This document shows, in pieces, positions 53,101 through 64,000 of a stretch of DNA of 64,000 bases (position 1 is its first letter; each line of letters begins with the position of its first letter). The translations under genes and the position numbers were made by a program. Source of the DNA: Rhynchopus sp. YZ270_cl-10 (lineage: Eukaryota; Euglenozoa; Diplonemea; Diplonemida; Diplonemidae); the NCBI GenBank assembly GCA_964035575.1, contig OZ037876.1, positions 1,116,001 to 1,180,000 of the forward strand, in the 5' to 3' direction. The notes under the pieces were generated by a model. That model made no database searches. It had not been told where the DNA came from and saw only the letters and a program-made list of their open reading frames with translations.

Positions 53101-56100
53101 TTGTTTTCGTGTGTCTAAAAGCGTCGCTTCTGACCGCGTTGTTTTCCTGCGTCTAAAAGCGTCGCTTTTGACCGCGTTGTTTTCGTGTGTCTAAAAGCGT
53201 CGCTTTTGACCGCGTTGTTTTCGTGTGTCTAAAAGCGTCGCTTTTGACCGCGTTGTTTTCGTGCGTCTAAAAGCGTCGCTTTTGACCGCGTTGTTTTCGT
53301 GCGTCTAAAAGCGTCGCTTTTGACCGCGTTGTTTTCGTGTGTCTAAAAGCGTCGCTTTTGACCGCGTTGTTTTCGTGTGTCTAAAAGCGTCGCTTTTGAC
53401 CGCGTTGTTTTCGTGTGTCTAAAAGCGTCGCTTTTGACCGCGTTGTTTTCGTGCGTCTAAAAGCGTCGCTTTTGACCGCGTTGTTTTCGTGCGTCTAAAA
53501 GCGTCGCTTTTGACCGCGTTGTTTTCGTGTGTCTAAAAGCGTCGCTTTTGACCGCGTTGTTTTCGTGCGTCTAAAAGCGTCGCTTTTGACCGCGCTGTTT
53601 TCGTGCGTCTAAAAGCGTCGCTTTTGAGCGCGTTGTTTTCGTGTGTCTAAAAGCGTCGCTTCTGACCGCGTTGTTTTCCTGCGTCTAGAAGCGTCGCTTT
53701 TGACCGCGCTGTTTTCGTGCGTCTAAAAGCGTCGCTTTTGACCGCGTTGTTTTCGTGTGTCTACAAGCGTCGCTTTTGACCGCGTTGTTTTCGTGTGTCT
53801 AAAAGCGTCGCTTTTGACCGCCTTGTTTTCGTGTGTCTAAAAGCGTCGCTTTTGACCGCGTTGTTTTCGTGTGTCTAAAAGCGTCGCTTTTGACCGCGTT
53901 GTTTTCGTGTGTCTAAAAGCGTCGCTTTTGACCGCCTTGTTTTCGTGTGTATAAAAGCGTCGCTTTTGACCGCGTTGTTTTCGTGCGTCTAAAAGCGTCG
54001 CTTTTGACCGCGTTGTTTTCGTGCGTCTAAAAGCGTCGCTTTTGACCGCGTTGTTTTCGTGCGTCTAGAAGCGTCGCTTTTGAACGCGCTGTTTTCGTGT
54101 GTCTAAAAGCGTCGCTTTTGACCGCGTTGTTTTCGTGCGTCTAAAAGCGTCGCTTTTGACCGCGTTGTTTTCGTGTGTCTAAAAGCGTCGCTTTTGACCG
54201 CGTTGTTTTCGTGTGTATAAAAGCGTCGCTTTTGACCGCGTTGTTTTCGTGCGTCTAAAAGCGTCGCTTTTGACCGCGTTGTTTTCGTGCGTCTAAAAGC
54301 GTCGCTTTTGACCGCGTTGTTTTCGTGTGTCTAAAAGCGTCGCTTTTGACCGCGTTGTTTTCGTGTGTCTAAAAGCGTCGCTTTTGAGCGCGTTGTTTTC
54401 GTGTGTCTAAAAGCGTCGCTTTTGAGCGCGTTGTTTTCGTGCGTCTAAAAGCGTCGCTTTTGACCGCGTTGTTTTCCTGCGTCTAGAAGCGTCGCTTTTG
54501 ACCGCGCTGTTTTCGTGCGTCTAAAAGCGTCGCTTTTGAGCGCGTTGTTTTCGTGTGTCTAGAAGCGTCGCTTTTGACCGCGTTGTTTTCCTGCGTCTAA
54601 AAGCGTCGCTTCTGACCCCGTTGTTTTCCTGCGTCTAGAAGCGTCGCTTTTGACCGCGTTGTTTTCGTGTGTCTAAAAGCGTCGCTTTTGACCGCGTTGT
54701 TTTCGTGCGTCTAAAAGCGTCGCTTCTGACCGCGTTGTTTTCCTGCGTCTAGAAGCGTCGCTTTTGACCGCGTTGTTTTCCTGCGTCTAGAAGCGTCGCT
54801 TTTGACCGCGCTGTTTTCGTGCGTCTAAAAGCGTCGCTTTTGACCGCGTTGTTTTCGTGTGTCTAAAAGCGTCGCTTTTGACCGCGTTGTTTTCGTGCGT
54901 CTACAAGCGTCGCTTTTGACCGCGTTGTTTTCGTGTGTCTAAAAGCGTCGCTTTTGACCGCGTTGTTTTCCTGCGTCTAGAAGCGTCGCTTTTGACCGCG
55001 TTGTTTTCCTGCGTCTAGAAGCGTCGCTTTTGACCGCGTTGTTTTCGTGCGTCTAAAAGCGTCGCTTTTGACCGCGTTGTTTTCGTGCGTCTAAAAGCGT
55101 CGCTTTTGACCGCGTTGTTTTCGTGCGTCTAAAAGCGTCGCTTTTGACCGCGTTGTTTTCGTGCGTCTAAAAGCGTCGCTTTTGACCGCGTTGTTTTCGT
55201 GTGTCTAAAAGCGTCGCTTCTGACCGCGTTGTTTTCCTGCGTCTAGAAGCGTCGCTTTTGACCGCGCTGTTTTCGTGCGTCTAAAAGCGTCGCTTTTGAC
55301 CGCGTTGTTTTCGTGTGTCTAAAAGCGTCGCTTTTGACCGCGTTGTTTTCGTGCGTCTACAAGCGTCGCTTTTGACCGCGTTGTTTTCGTGTGTCTAAAA
55401 GCGTCGCTTTTGACCGCGCTGTTTTCGTGTGTCTAAAAGCGTCGCTTTTGAGCGCGTTGTTTTCGTGTGTCTAAAAGCGTCGCTTTTGACCGCGTTGTTT
55501 TCGTGCGTCTAAAAGCGTCGCTTTTGACCGCGTTGTTTTCGTGCGTCTAAAAGCGTCGCTTTTGACCGCGTTGTTTTCGTGCGTCTAAAAGCGTCGCTTT
55601 TGACCGCGTTGTTTTCGTGTGTCTAAAAGCGTCGCTTTTGACCGCGTTGTTTTCGTGTGTCTAAAAGCGTCGCTTTTGACCGCGCTGTTTTCGTGCGTCT
55701 AAAAGCGTCGCTTTTGACCGCGTTGTTTTCGTGTGTCTAAAAGCGTCGCTTTTGACCGCGTTGTTTTCGTGCGTCTAAAAGCGTCGCTTTTGACCGCGTT
55801 GTTTTCGTGTGTCTAAAAGCGTCGCTTCTGACCGCGTTGTTTTCCTGCGTCTAGAAGCGTCGCTTTTGACCGCGTTGTTTTCGTGTGTCTAAAAGCGTCG
55901 CTTCTGACCGCGTTGTTTTCCTGCGTCTAAAAGCGTCGCTTTTGACCGCGTTGTTTTCGTGTGTCTAAAAGCGTCGCTTTTGACCGCGTTGTTTTCGTGC
56001 GTCTAAAAGCGTCGCTTTTGACCGCGTTGTTTTCGTGCGTCTAAAAGCGTCGCTTTTGACCGCGCTGTTTTCGTGCGTCTAAAAGCGTCGCTTTTGAGCG

Positions 56101-59100
56101 CGTTGTTTTCGTGTGTCTAAAAGCGTCGCTTCTGACCGCGTTGTTTTCCTGCGTCTAGAAGCGTCGCTTTTGACCGCGCTGTTTTCGTGCGTCTAAAAGC
56201 GTCGCTTTTGACCGCGTTGTTTTCGTGTGTCTACAAGCGTCGCTTTTGACCGCGTTGTTTTCGTGTGTCTAAAAGCGTCGCTTTTGACCGCGTTGTTTTC
56301 GTGTGTCTAAAAGCGTCGCTTTTGACCGCCTTGTTTTCGTGTGTCTAAAAGCGTCGCTTTTGACCGCGTTGTTTTCGTGTGTCTAAAAGCGTCGCTTTTG
56401 ACCGCGTTGTTTTCGTGCGTCTAAAAGCGTCGCTTTTGACCGCGTTGTTTTCGTGTGTCTAAAAGCGTCGCTTTTGAGCGCGTTGTTTTCGTGTGTCTAA
56501 AAGCGTCGCTTTTGACCGCGTTGTTTTCGTGCGTCTAAAAGCGTCGCTTTTGACCGCGTTGTTTTCCTGCGTCTAGAAGCGTCGCTTTTGACCGCGCTGT
56601 TTTCGTGCGTCTAAAAGCGTCGCTTTTGAGCGCGTTGTTTTCGTGTGTCTAGAAGCGTCGCTTTTGACCGCGTTGTTTTCCTGCGTCTAAAAGCGTCGCT
56701 TTTGACCGCGCTGTTTTCGTGCGTCTAAAAGCGTCGCTTTTGACCGCGTTGTTTTCGTGTGTCTACAAGCGTCGCTTTTGACCGCGTTGTTTTCGTGTGT
56801 CTAAAAGCGTCGCTTTTGACCGCGTTGTTTTCGTGTGTCTAAAAGCGTCGCTTTTGACCGCCTTGTTTTCGTGTGTCTAAAAGCGTCGCTTTTGACCGCG
56901 TTGTTTTCGTGTGTCTAAAAGCGTCGCTTTTGACCGCGTTGTTTTCGTGCGTCTAAAAGCGTCGCTTTTGACCGCGTTGTTTTCGTGTGTCTAAAAGCGT
57001 CGCTTTTGAGCGCGTTGTTTTCGTGTGTCTAAAAGCGTCGCTTTTGACCGCGTTGTTTTCGTGCGTCTAAAAGCGTCGCTTTTGACCGCGTTGTTTTCCT
57101 GCGTCTAGAAGCGTCGCTTTTGACCGCGCTGTTTTCGTGCGTCTAAAAGCGTCGCTTTTGAGCGCGTTGTTTTCCTGCGTCTAGAAGCGTCGCTTTTGAC
57201 CGCGCTGTTTTCGTGCGTCTAAAAGCGTCGCTTCTGACCGCGTTGTTTTCGTGCGTCTAGAAGCGTCGCTTTTGACCGCGTTGTTTTCGTGTGTCTAAAA
57301 GCGTCGCTTTTGAGCGCGTTGTTTTCGTGTGTCTAAAAGCGTCGCTTTTGACCGCGTTGTTTTCGTGCGTCTAAAAGCGTCGCTTTTGACCGCGTTGTTT
57401 TCCTGCGTCTAGAAGCGTCGCTTTTGACCGCGCTGTTTTCGTGCGTCTAAAAGCGTCGCTTTTGAGCGCGTTGTTTTCGTGTGTCTAAAAGCGTCGCTTC
57501 TGACCGCGTTGTTTTCCTGCGTCTAGAAGCGTCGCTTTTGACCGCGCTGTTTTCGTGCGTCTAAAAGCGTCGCTTTTGACCGCGTTGTTTTCGTGTGTCT
57601 ACAAGCGTCGCTTTTGACCGCGTTGTTTTCGTGTGTCTAAAAGCGTCGCTTTTGACCGCGTTGTTTTCGTGTGTCTAAAAGCGTCGCTTTTGACCGCCTT
57701 GTTTTCGTGTGTCTAAAAGCGTCGCTTTTGACCGCGTTGTTTTCGTGTGTCTAAAAGCGTCGCTTTTGACCGCGTTGTTTTCGTGCGTCTAAAAGCGTCG
57801 CTTTTGACCGCGTTGTTTTCGTGTGTCTAAAAGCGTCGCTTTTGAGCGCGTTGTTTTCGTGTGTCTAAAAGCGTCGCTTTTGACCGCGTTGTTTTCGTGC
57901 GTCTAAAAGCGTCGCTTTTGACCGCGTTGTTTTCCTGCGTCTAGAAGCGTCGCTTTTGACCGCGCTGTTTTCGTGCGTCTAAAAGCGTCGCTTTTGAGCG
58001 CGTTGTTTTCGTGTGTCTCGAAGCGTCGCTTTTGACCGCGTTGTTTTCCTGCGTCTAAAAGCGTCGCTTCTGACCCCGTTGTTTTCCTGCGTCTAGAAGC
58101 GTCGCTTTTGACCGCGTTGTTTTCGTGCGTCTAAAAGCGTCGCTTTTGACCGCGTTGTTTTCGTGCGTCTAAAAGCGTCGCTTTTGACCGCCTTGTTTTC
58201 GTGCGTCTAAAAGCGTCGCTTTTGACCGCGTTGTTTTCGTGTGTCAAAAAGCGTCGCTTTTGACCGCGTTGTTTTCGTGTGTCTAAAAGCGTCGCTTTTG
58301 ACCGCGTTGTTTTCGTGCGTCTAAAAGCGTCGCTTTTGACCGCGTTGTTTTCGTGTGTCAAAAAGCGTCGCTTTTGACCGCGTTGTTTTCGTGTGTCTAA
58401 AAGCGTCGCTTTTGACCGCGTTGTTTTCGTGCGTCTAAAAGCGTCGCTTTTGACCGCGTTGTTTTCGTGCGTCTAAAAGCGTCGCTTTTGACCGCCTTGT
58501 TTTCGTGCGTCTAAAAGCGTCGCTTTTGACCGCGTTGTTTTCGTGTGTCAAAAAGCGTCGCTTTTGACCGCGTTGTTTTCGTGTGTCTAAAAGCGTCGCT
58601 TTTGACCGCCTTGTTTTCGTGCGTCTAAAAGCGTCGCTTTTGACCGCGTTGTTTTCGTGCGTCTAAAAGCGTCGCTTTTGACCGCGTTGTTTTCCTGCGT
58701 CTAGAAGCGTCGCTTTTGACCGCGTTGTTTTCCTGCGTCTAAAAGCGTCGCTTTTGACCGCGTTGTTTTCGTGTGTCTAAAAGCGTCGCTTTTGACCGCG
58801 TTGTTTTCGTGTGTCTAATAGCGTCGCTTCTGACCGCGTTGTTTTCCTGCGTCTAAAAGCGTCGCTTTTGAACGCGCTGTTTTCGTGTGTCTAAAAGCGT
58901 CGCTTTTGACCGCGTTGTTTTCGTGCGTCTAGAAGCGTCGCTTTTGAACGCGCTGTTTTCGTGTGTCTAAAAGCGTCGCTTTTGACCGCGTTGTTTTCGT
59001 GCGTCTAAAAGCGTCGCTTTTGACCGCGTTGTTTTCGTGTGTCTAGAAGCGTCGCTTTTGACCGCGTTGTTTTCCTGCGTCTAGAAGCGTCGCTTTTGAA

Positions 59101-62100
59101 CGCGCTGTTTTCGTGTGTCTAAAAGCGTCGCTTTTGACCGCGTTGTTTTCCTGCGTCTAGAAGCGTCGCTTTTGACCGCGTTGTTTTCCTGCGTCTAGAA
59201 GCGTAGCTTTTGACCGCGTTGTTTTCGTGCGTCTAAAAGCGTCGCTTTTGACCGCGTTGTTTTCGTGCGTCTAGAAGCGTCGCTTTTGACCGCGCTGTTT
59301 TCGTGCGTCTAAAAGCGTCGCTTTTGACCGCGTTGTTTTCGTGCGTCTAAAAGCGTCGCTTTTGACCGCGTTGTTTTCGTGTGTCTAAAAGCATCGCTTT
59401 TGACCGCGTTGTTTTCGTGCGTCTAAAAGCGTCGCTTTTGACCGCGTTGTTTTCGTGCGTCTAAAAGCGTCGCTTTTGACCGCGTTGTTTTCGTGTGTCT
59501 AAAAGCGTCGCTTTTGACCGCGTTGTTTTCGTGTGTCTAAAAGCGTCGCTTCTGACCGCGTTGTTTTCCTGCGTCTAGAAGCGTCGCTTTTGACCGCGCT
59601 GTTTTCGTGCGTCTAAAAGCGTCGCTTTTGACCGCGTTGTTTTCGTGTGTCTACAAGCGTCGCTTTTGACCGCGTTGTTTTCGTGTGTCTAAAAGCGTCG
59701 CTTTTGACCGCGTTGTTTTCGTGTGTCTAAAAGCGTCGCTTTTGACCGCGTTGTTTTCGTGCGTCTAGAAGCGTCGCTTTTGACCGCGTTGTTTTCGTGT
59801 GTCTAAAAGCGTCGCTTTTGAGCGCGTTGTTTTCGTGTGTCTAAAAGCGTCGCTTTTGACCGCGTTGTTTTCGTGCGTCTAAAAGCGTCGCTTTTGACCG
59901 CGTTGTTTTCCTGCGTCTAGAAGCGTCGCTTTTGACCGCGCTGTTTTCGTGCGTCTAAAAGCGTCGCTTTTGAGCGCGTTGTTTTCGTGTGTCTAAAAGC
60001 GTCGCTTCTGACCGCGTTGTTTTCCTGCGTCTAGAAGCGTCGCTTTTGACCGCGCTGTTTTCGTGCGTCTAAAAGCGTCGCTTTTGACCGCGTTGTTTTC
60101 GTGTGTCTACAAGCGTCGCTTTTGACCGCGTTGTTTTCGTGTGTCTAAAAGCGTCGCTTTTGACCGCGTTGTTTTCGTGTGTCTAAAAGCGTCGCTTTTG
60201 ACCGCCTTGTTTTCGTGTGTCTAAAAGCGTCGCTTTTGACCGCGTTGTTTTCGTGTGTCTAAAAGCGTCGCTTTTGACCGCGTTGTTTTCGTGCGTCTAA
60301 AAGCGTCGCTTTTGACCGCGTTGTTTTCGTGTGTCTAAAAGCGTCGCTTTTGAGCGCGTTGTTTTCGTGTGTCTAAAAGCGTCGCTTTTGACCGCGTTGT
60401 TTTCGTGCGTCTAAAAGCGTCGCTTTTGACCGCGTTGTTTTCCTGCGTCTAGAAGCGTCGCTTTTGACCGCGCTGTTTTCGTGCGTCTAAAAGCGTCGCT
60501 TTTGAGCGCGTTGTTTTCGTGTGTCTAGAAGCGTCGCTTTTGACCGCGTTGTTTTCCTGCGTCTAAAAGCGTCGCTTCTGACCCCGTTGTTTTCCTGCGT
60601 CTAGAAGCGTCGCTTTTGACCGCGTTGTTTTCGTGTGTCTAAAAGCGTCGCTTTTGACCGCGTTGTTTTCGTGCGTCTAAAAGCGTCGCTTTTGACCGCG
60701 TTGTTTTCGTGCGTCTAAAAGCGTCGCTTTTGACCGCCTTGTTTTCGTGCGTCTAAAAGCGTCGCTTTTGACCGCGTTGTTTTCGTGTGTCAAAAAGCGT
60801 CGCTTTTGACCGCGTTGTTTTCGTGTGTCTAAAAGCGTCGCTTTTGACCGCGTTGTTTTCGTGCGTCTAAAAGCGTCGCTTTTGACCGCGTTGTTTTCGT
60901 GCGTCTAAAAGCGTCGCTTTTGACCGCCTTGTTTTCGTGCGTCTAAAAGCGTCGCTTTTGACCGCGTTGTTTTCGTGTGTCAAAAAGCGTCGCTTTTGAC
61001 CGCGTTGTTTTCGTGTGTCTAAAAGCGTCGCTTTTGACCGCCTTGTTTTCGTGCGTCTAAAAGCGTCGCTTTTGACCGCGTTGTTTTCGTGCGTCTAAAA
61101 GCGTCGCTTTTGACCGCGTTGTTTTCCTGCGTCTAGAAGCGTCGCTTTTGACCGCGTTGTTTTCCTGCGTCTAAAAGCGTCGCTTTTGACCGCGTTGTTT
61201 TCGTGTGTCTAAAAGCGTCGCTTTTGACCGCGTTGTTTTCGTGTGTCTAATAGCGTCGCTTCTGACCGCGTTGTTTTCCTGCGTCTAAAAGCGTCGCTTT
61301 TGAACGCGCTGTTTTCGTGTGTCTAAAAGCGTCGCTTTTGACCGCGTTGTTTTCGTGCGTCTAGAAGCGTCGCTTTTGAACGCGCTGTTTTCGTGTGTCT
61401 AAAAGCGTCGCTTTTGACCGCGTTGTTTTCGTGCGTCTAAAAGCGTCGCTTTTGACCGCGTTGTTTTCGTGTGTCTAGAAGCGTCGCTTTTGACCGCGTT
61501 GTTTTCCTGCGTCTAGAAGCGTCGCTTTTGAACGCGCTGTTTTCGTGTGTCTAAAAGCGTCGCTTTTGACCGCGTTGTTTTCCTGCGTCTAGAAGCGTCG
61601 CTTTTGACCGCGTTGTTTTCCTGCGTCTAGAAGCGTAGCTTTTGACCGCGTTGTTTTCGTGCGTCTAAAAGCGTCGCTTTTGACCGCGTTGTTTTCGTGC
61701 GTCTAGAAGCGTCGCTTTTGACCGCGCTGTTTTCGTGCGTCTAAAAGCGTCGCTTTTGACCGCGTTGTTTTCGTGCGTCTAAAAGCGTCGCTTTTGACCG
61801 CGTTGTTTTCGTGTGTCTAAAAGCATCGCTTTTGACCGCGTTGTTTTCGTGCGTCTAAAAGCGTCGCTTTTGACCGCGTTGTTTTCGTGCGTCTAAAAGC
61901 GTCGCTTTTGACCGCGTTGTTTTCGTGTGTCTAAAAGCGTCGCTTTTGACCGCGCTGTTTTCGTGCGTCTAAAAGCGTCGCTTTTGACCGCGTTGTTTTC
62001 GTGTGTCTACAAGCGTCGCTTTTGACCGCGTTGTTTTCGTGTGTCTAAAAGCGTCGCTTTTGACCGCGTTGTTTTCGTGTGTCTAAAAGCGTCGCTTTTG

Positions 62101-64000
62101 ACCGCCTTGTTTTCGTGTGTCTAAAAGCGTCGCTTTTGACCGCGTTGTTTTCGTGTGTCTAAAAGCGTCGCTTTTGACCGCGTTGTTTTCGTGCGTCTAA
62201 AAGCGTCGCTTTTGACCGCGTTGTTTTCGTGTGTCTAAAAGCGTCGCTTTTGAGCGCGTTGTTTTCGTGTGTCTAAAAGCGTCGCTTTTGACCGCGTTGT
62301 TTTCGTGCGTCTAAAAGCGTCGCTTTTGACCGCGTTGTTTTCCTGCGTCTAGAAGCGTCGCTTTTGACCGCGCTGTTTTCGTGCGTCTAAAAGCGTCGCT
62401 TTTGAGCGCGTTGTTTTCGTGTGTCTAGAAGCGTCGCTTTTGACCGCGTTGTTTTCCTGCGTCTAAAAGCGTCGCTTCTGACCCCGTTGTTTTCCTGCGT
62501 CTAGAAGCGTCGCTTTTGACCGCGTTGTTTTCGTGTGTCTAAAAGCGTCGCTTTTGACCGCGTTGTTTTCGTGCGTCTAAAAGCGTCGCTTTTGACCGCG
62601 TTGTTTTCGTGCGTCTAAAAGCGTCGCTTTTGACCGCCTTGTTTTCGTGCGTCTAAAAGCGTCGCTTTTGACCGCGTTGTTTTCGTGTGTCAAAAAGCGT
62701 CGCTTTTGACCGCGTTGTTTTCGTGTGTCTAAAAGCGTCGCTTTTGACCGCGTTGTTTTCGTGCGTCTAAAAGCGTCGCTTTTGACCGCGTTGTTTTCGT
62801 GCGTCTAAAAGCGTCGCTTTTGACCGCGTTGTTTTCGTGTGTCTAAAAGCGTCGCTTTTGAGCGCGTTGTTTTCGTGTGTCTAAAAGCGTCGCTTTTGAC
62901 CGCGTTGTTTTCGTGCGTCTAAAAGCGTCGCTTTTGACCGCGTTGTTTTCCTGCGTCTAGAAGCGTCGCTTTTGACCGCGCTGTTTTCGTGCGTCTAAAA
63001 GCGTCGCTTTTGAGCGCGTTGTTTTCCTGCGTCTAGAAGCGTCGCTTTTGACCGCGCTGTTTTCGTGCGTCTAAAAGCGTCGCTTCTGACCGCGTTGTTT
63101 TCGTGCGTCTAGAAGCGTCGCTTTTGACCGCGTTGTTTTCGTGTGTCTAAAAGCGTCGCTTTTGAGCGCGTTGTTTTCGTGTGTCTAAAAGCGTCGCTTT
63201 TGACCGCGTTGTTTTCGTGCGTCTAAAAGCGTCGCTTTTGACCGCGTTGTTTTCCTGCGTCTAGAAGCGTCGCTTTTGACCGCGCTGTTTTCGTGCGTCT
63301 AAAAGCGTCGCTTTTGAGCGCGTTGTTTTCGTGTGTCTAAAAGCGTCGCTTCTGACCGCGTTGTTTTCCTGCGTCTAGAAGCGTCGCTTTTGACCGCGCT
63401 GTTTTCGTGCGTCTAAAAGCGTCGCTTTTGACCGCGTTGTTTTCGTGTGTCTACAAGCGTCGCTTTTGACCGCGTTGTTTTCGTGTGTCTAAAAGCGTCG
63501 CTTTTGACCGCGTTGTTTTCGTGTGTCTAAAAGCGTCGCTTTTGACCGCCTTGTTTTCGTGTGTCTAAAAGCGTCGCTTTTGACCGCGTTGTTTTCGTGT
63601 GTCTAAAAGCGTCGCTTTTGACCGCGTTGTTTTCGTGCGTCTAAAAGCGTCGCTTTTGACCGCGTTGTTTTCGTGTGTCTAAAAGCGTCGCTTTTGAGCG
63701 CGTTGTTTTCGTGTGTCTAAAAGCGTCGCTTTTGACCGCGTTGTTTTCGTGCGTCTAAAAGCGTCGCTTTTGACCGCGTTGTTTTCCTGCGTCTAGAAGC
63801 GTCGCTTTTGACCGCGCTGTTTTCGTGCGTCTAAAAGCGTCGCTTTTGAGCGCGTTGTTTTCGTGTGTCTAGAAGCGTCGCTTTTGACCGCGTTGTTTTC
63901 CTGCGTCTAAAAGCGTCGCTTCTGACCCCGTTGTTTTCCTGCGTCTAGAAGCGTCGCTTTTGACCGCGTTGTTTTCGTGCGTCTAAAAGCGTCGCTTTTG
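50107..64000. repeat. 38-bp satellite, 366 units, running off the window
   Basis: The unit starts GTGCGTCTAAAAGCGTCGCT and continues TTTGACCGCGTTGTTTTC. From the first TCTAAAAGC (50111) to the last (63981) is 13,870 bases, exactly 365 units, so there is no net insertion or deletion. Variation is confined to a few sites: GTGCG/GTGTG/CTGCG, TAAAAG/TAGAAG/TACAAG/TCAAAAG, TTTTGA/TTCTGA, GACCGCG/GAGCGCG/GAACGCG/GACCGCC and CGTT/CGCT. The heart of each unit, AAAAGCGTCGCTTTT, is a perfect 7-bp inverted repeat around one T. The left-edge unit is the most unusual (TAACCTCG). Minus-strand frames such as 58131-58361 are open only where variants remove the stop; they are not genes. The right end lies outside the window. 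Confidence 0.98.

Noticed and set aside
58131-58361. Repeat-protein-like minus-strand frame in the satellite
   Set aside because: The 38-bp period gives a 38-residue repeat in any open frame. It is open only where variants remove TAG, and neighbouring units close it.
50107-64000. CRISPR-like array because of the 38-bp periodic repeat
   Set aside because: Units are contiguous with no unique spacers, and the host is a eukaryote.

Overview
The window looks like nuclear DNA of a flagellate of the kinetoplastid or wider euglenozoan type. All four confident genes are intronless and lie on the minus strand. Each has a pyrimidine tract plus AG 20 to 55 bases before its start codon, as expected for trans-splicing of a polycistronic transcript. 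The proteins fit this: an EF-hand coiled-coil protein of flagellar/paraflagellar-rod type (4642-6069), an Msp1/ATAD1 membrane AAA ATPase (8448-9578), a short PHO80-like cyclin (47648-48160) and a ubiquitin-like plus leucine-rich-repeat protein (49067-49876). No tRNA, rRNA, spliced-leader gene, telomere repeat or CRISPR array was recognised. The taxon is an inference and the species is not identified.

Layout. 1-4.6 kb: A/T-homopolymer-rich intergenic DNA. 4.6-9.6 kb: two genes separated by a 1.3-kb foldback element (6553-7869) with 450-bp inverted arms. 9.6-47.6 kb: a 38-kb gene desert. It holds many short hairpin repeats, several small terminal-inverted-repeat (TIR) transposons (some nested, several with clear target duplications), a 5'-truncated LINE end, and a composite element carrying a perfect 1.2-kb TACTG array next to a 0.68-kb TGTACTG array. 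47.6-49.9 kb: the cyclin and LRR genes, with an orphan coding fragment between them. 50.1-64 kb and beyond: a 38-bp satellite, 366 units in the window, with no net length drift.

The most unusual feature is the intergenic DNA. At least two superfamilies of short (30-110 bp) dispersed repeats are present in dozens of copies. One is a set of hairpins whose loops begin CCTCT and whose stems vary with partly compensating changes. The other is a group of T-tract-led modules built on GTGTAG and CTCCACT. Every copy I found points the same way relative to the minus-strand genes. Several stem differences that would be A-C mismatches on the plus strand are G-U pairs on the minus strand, which suggests (but does not prove) that the hairpins act, or arose, as RNA in the sense transcript.

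The genes do not form an obvious pathway. They read like consecutive members of one transcription unit running leftwards from the satellite edge, stretched apart by repeat insertion.
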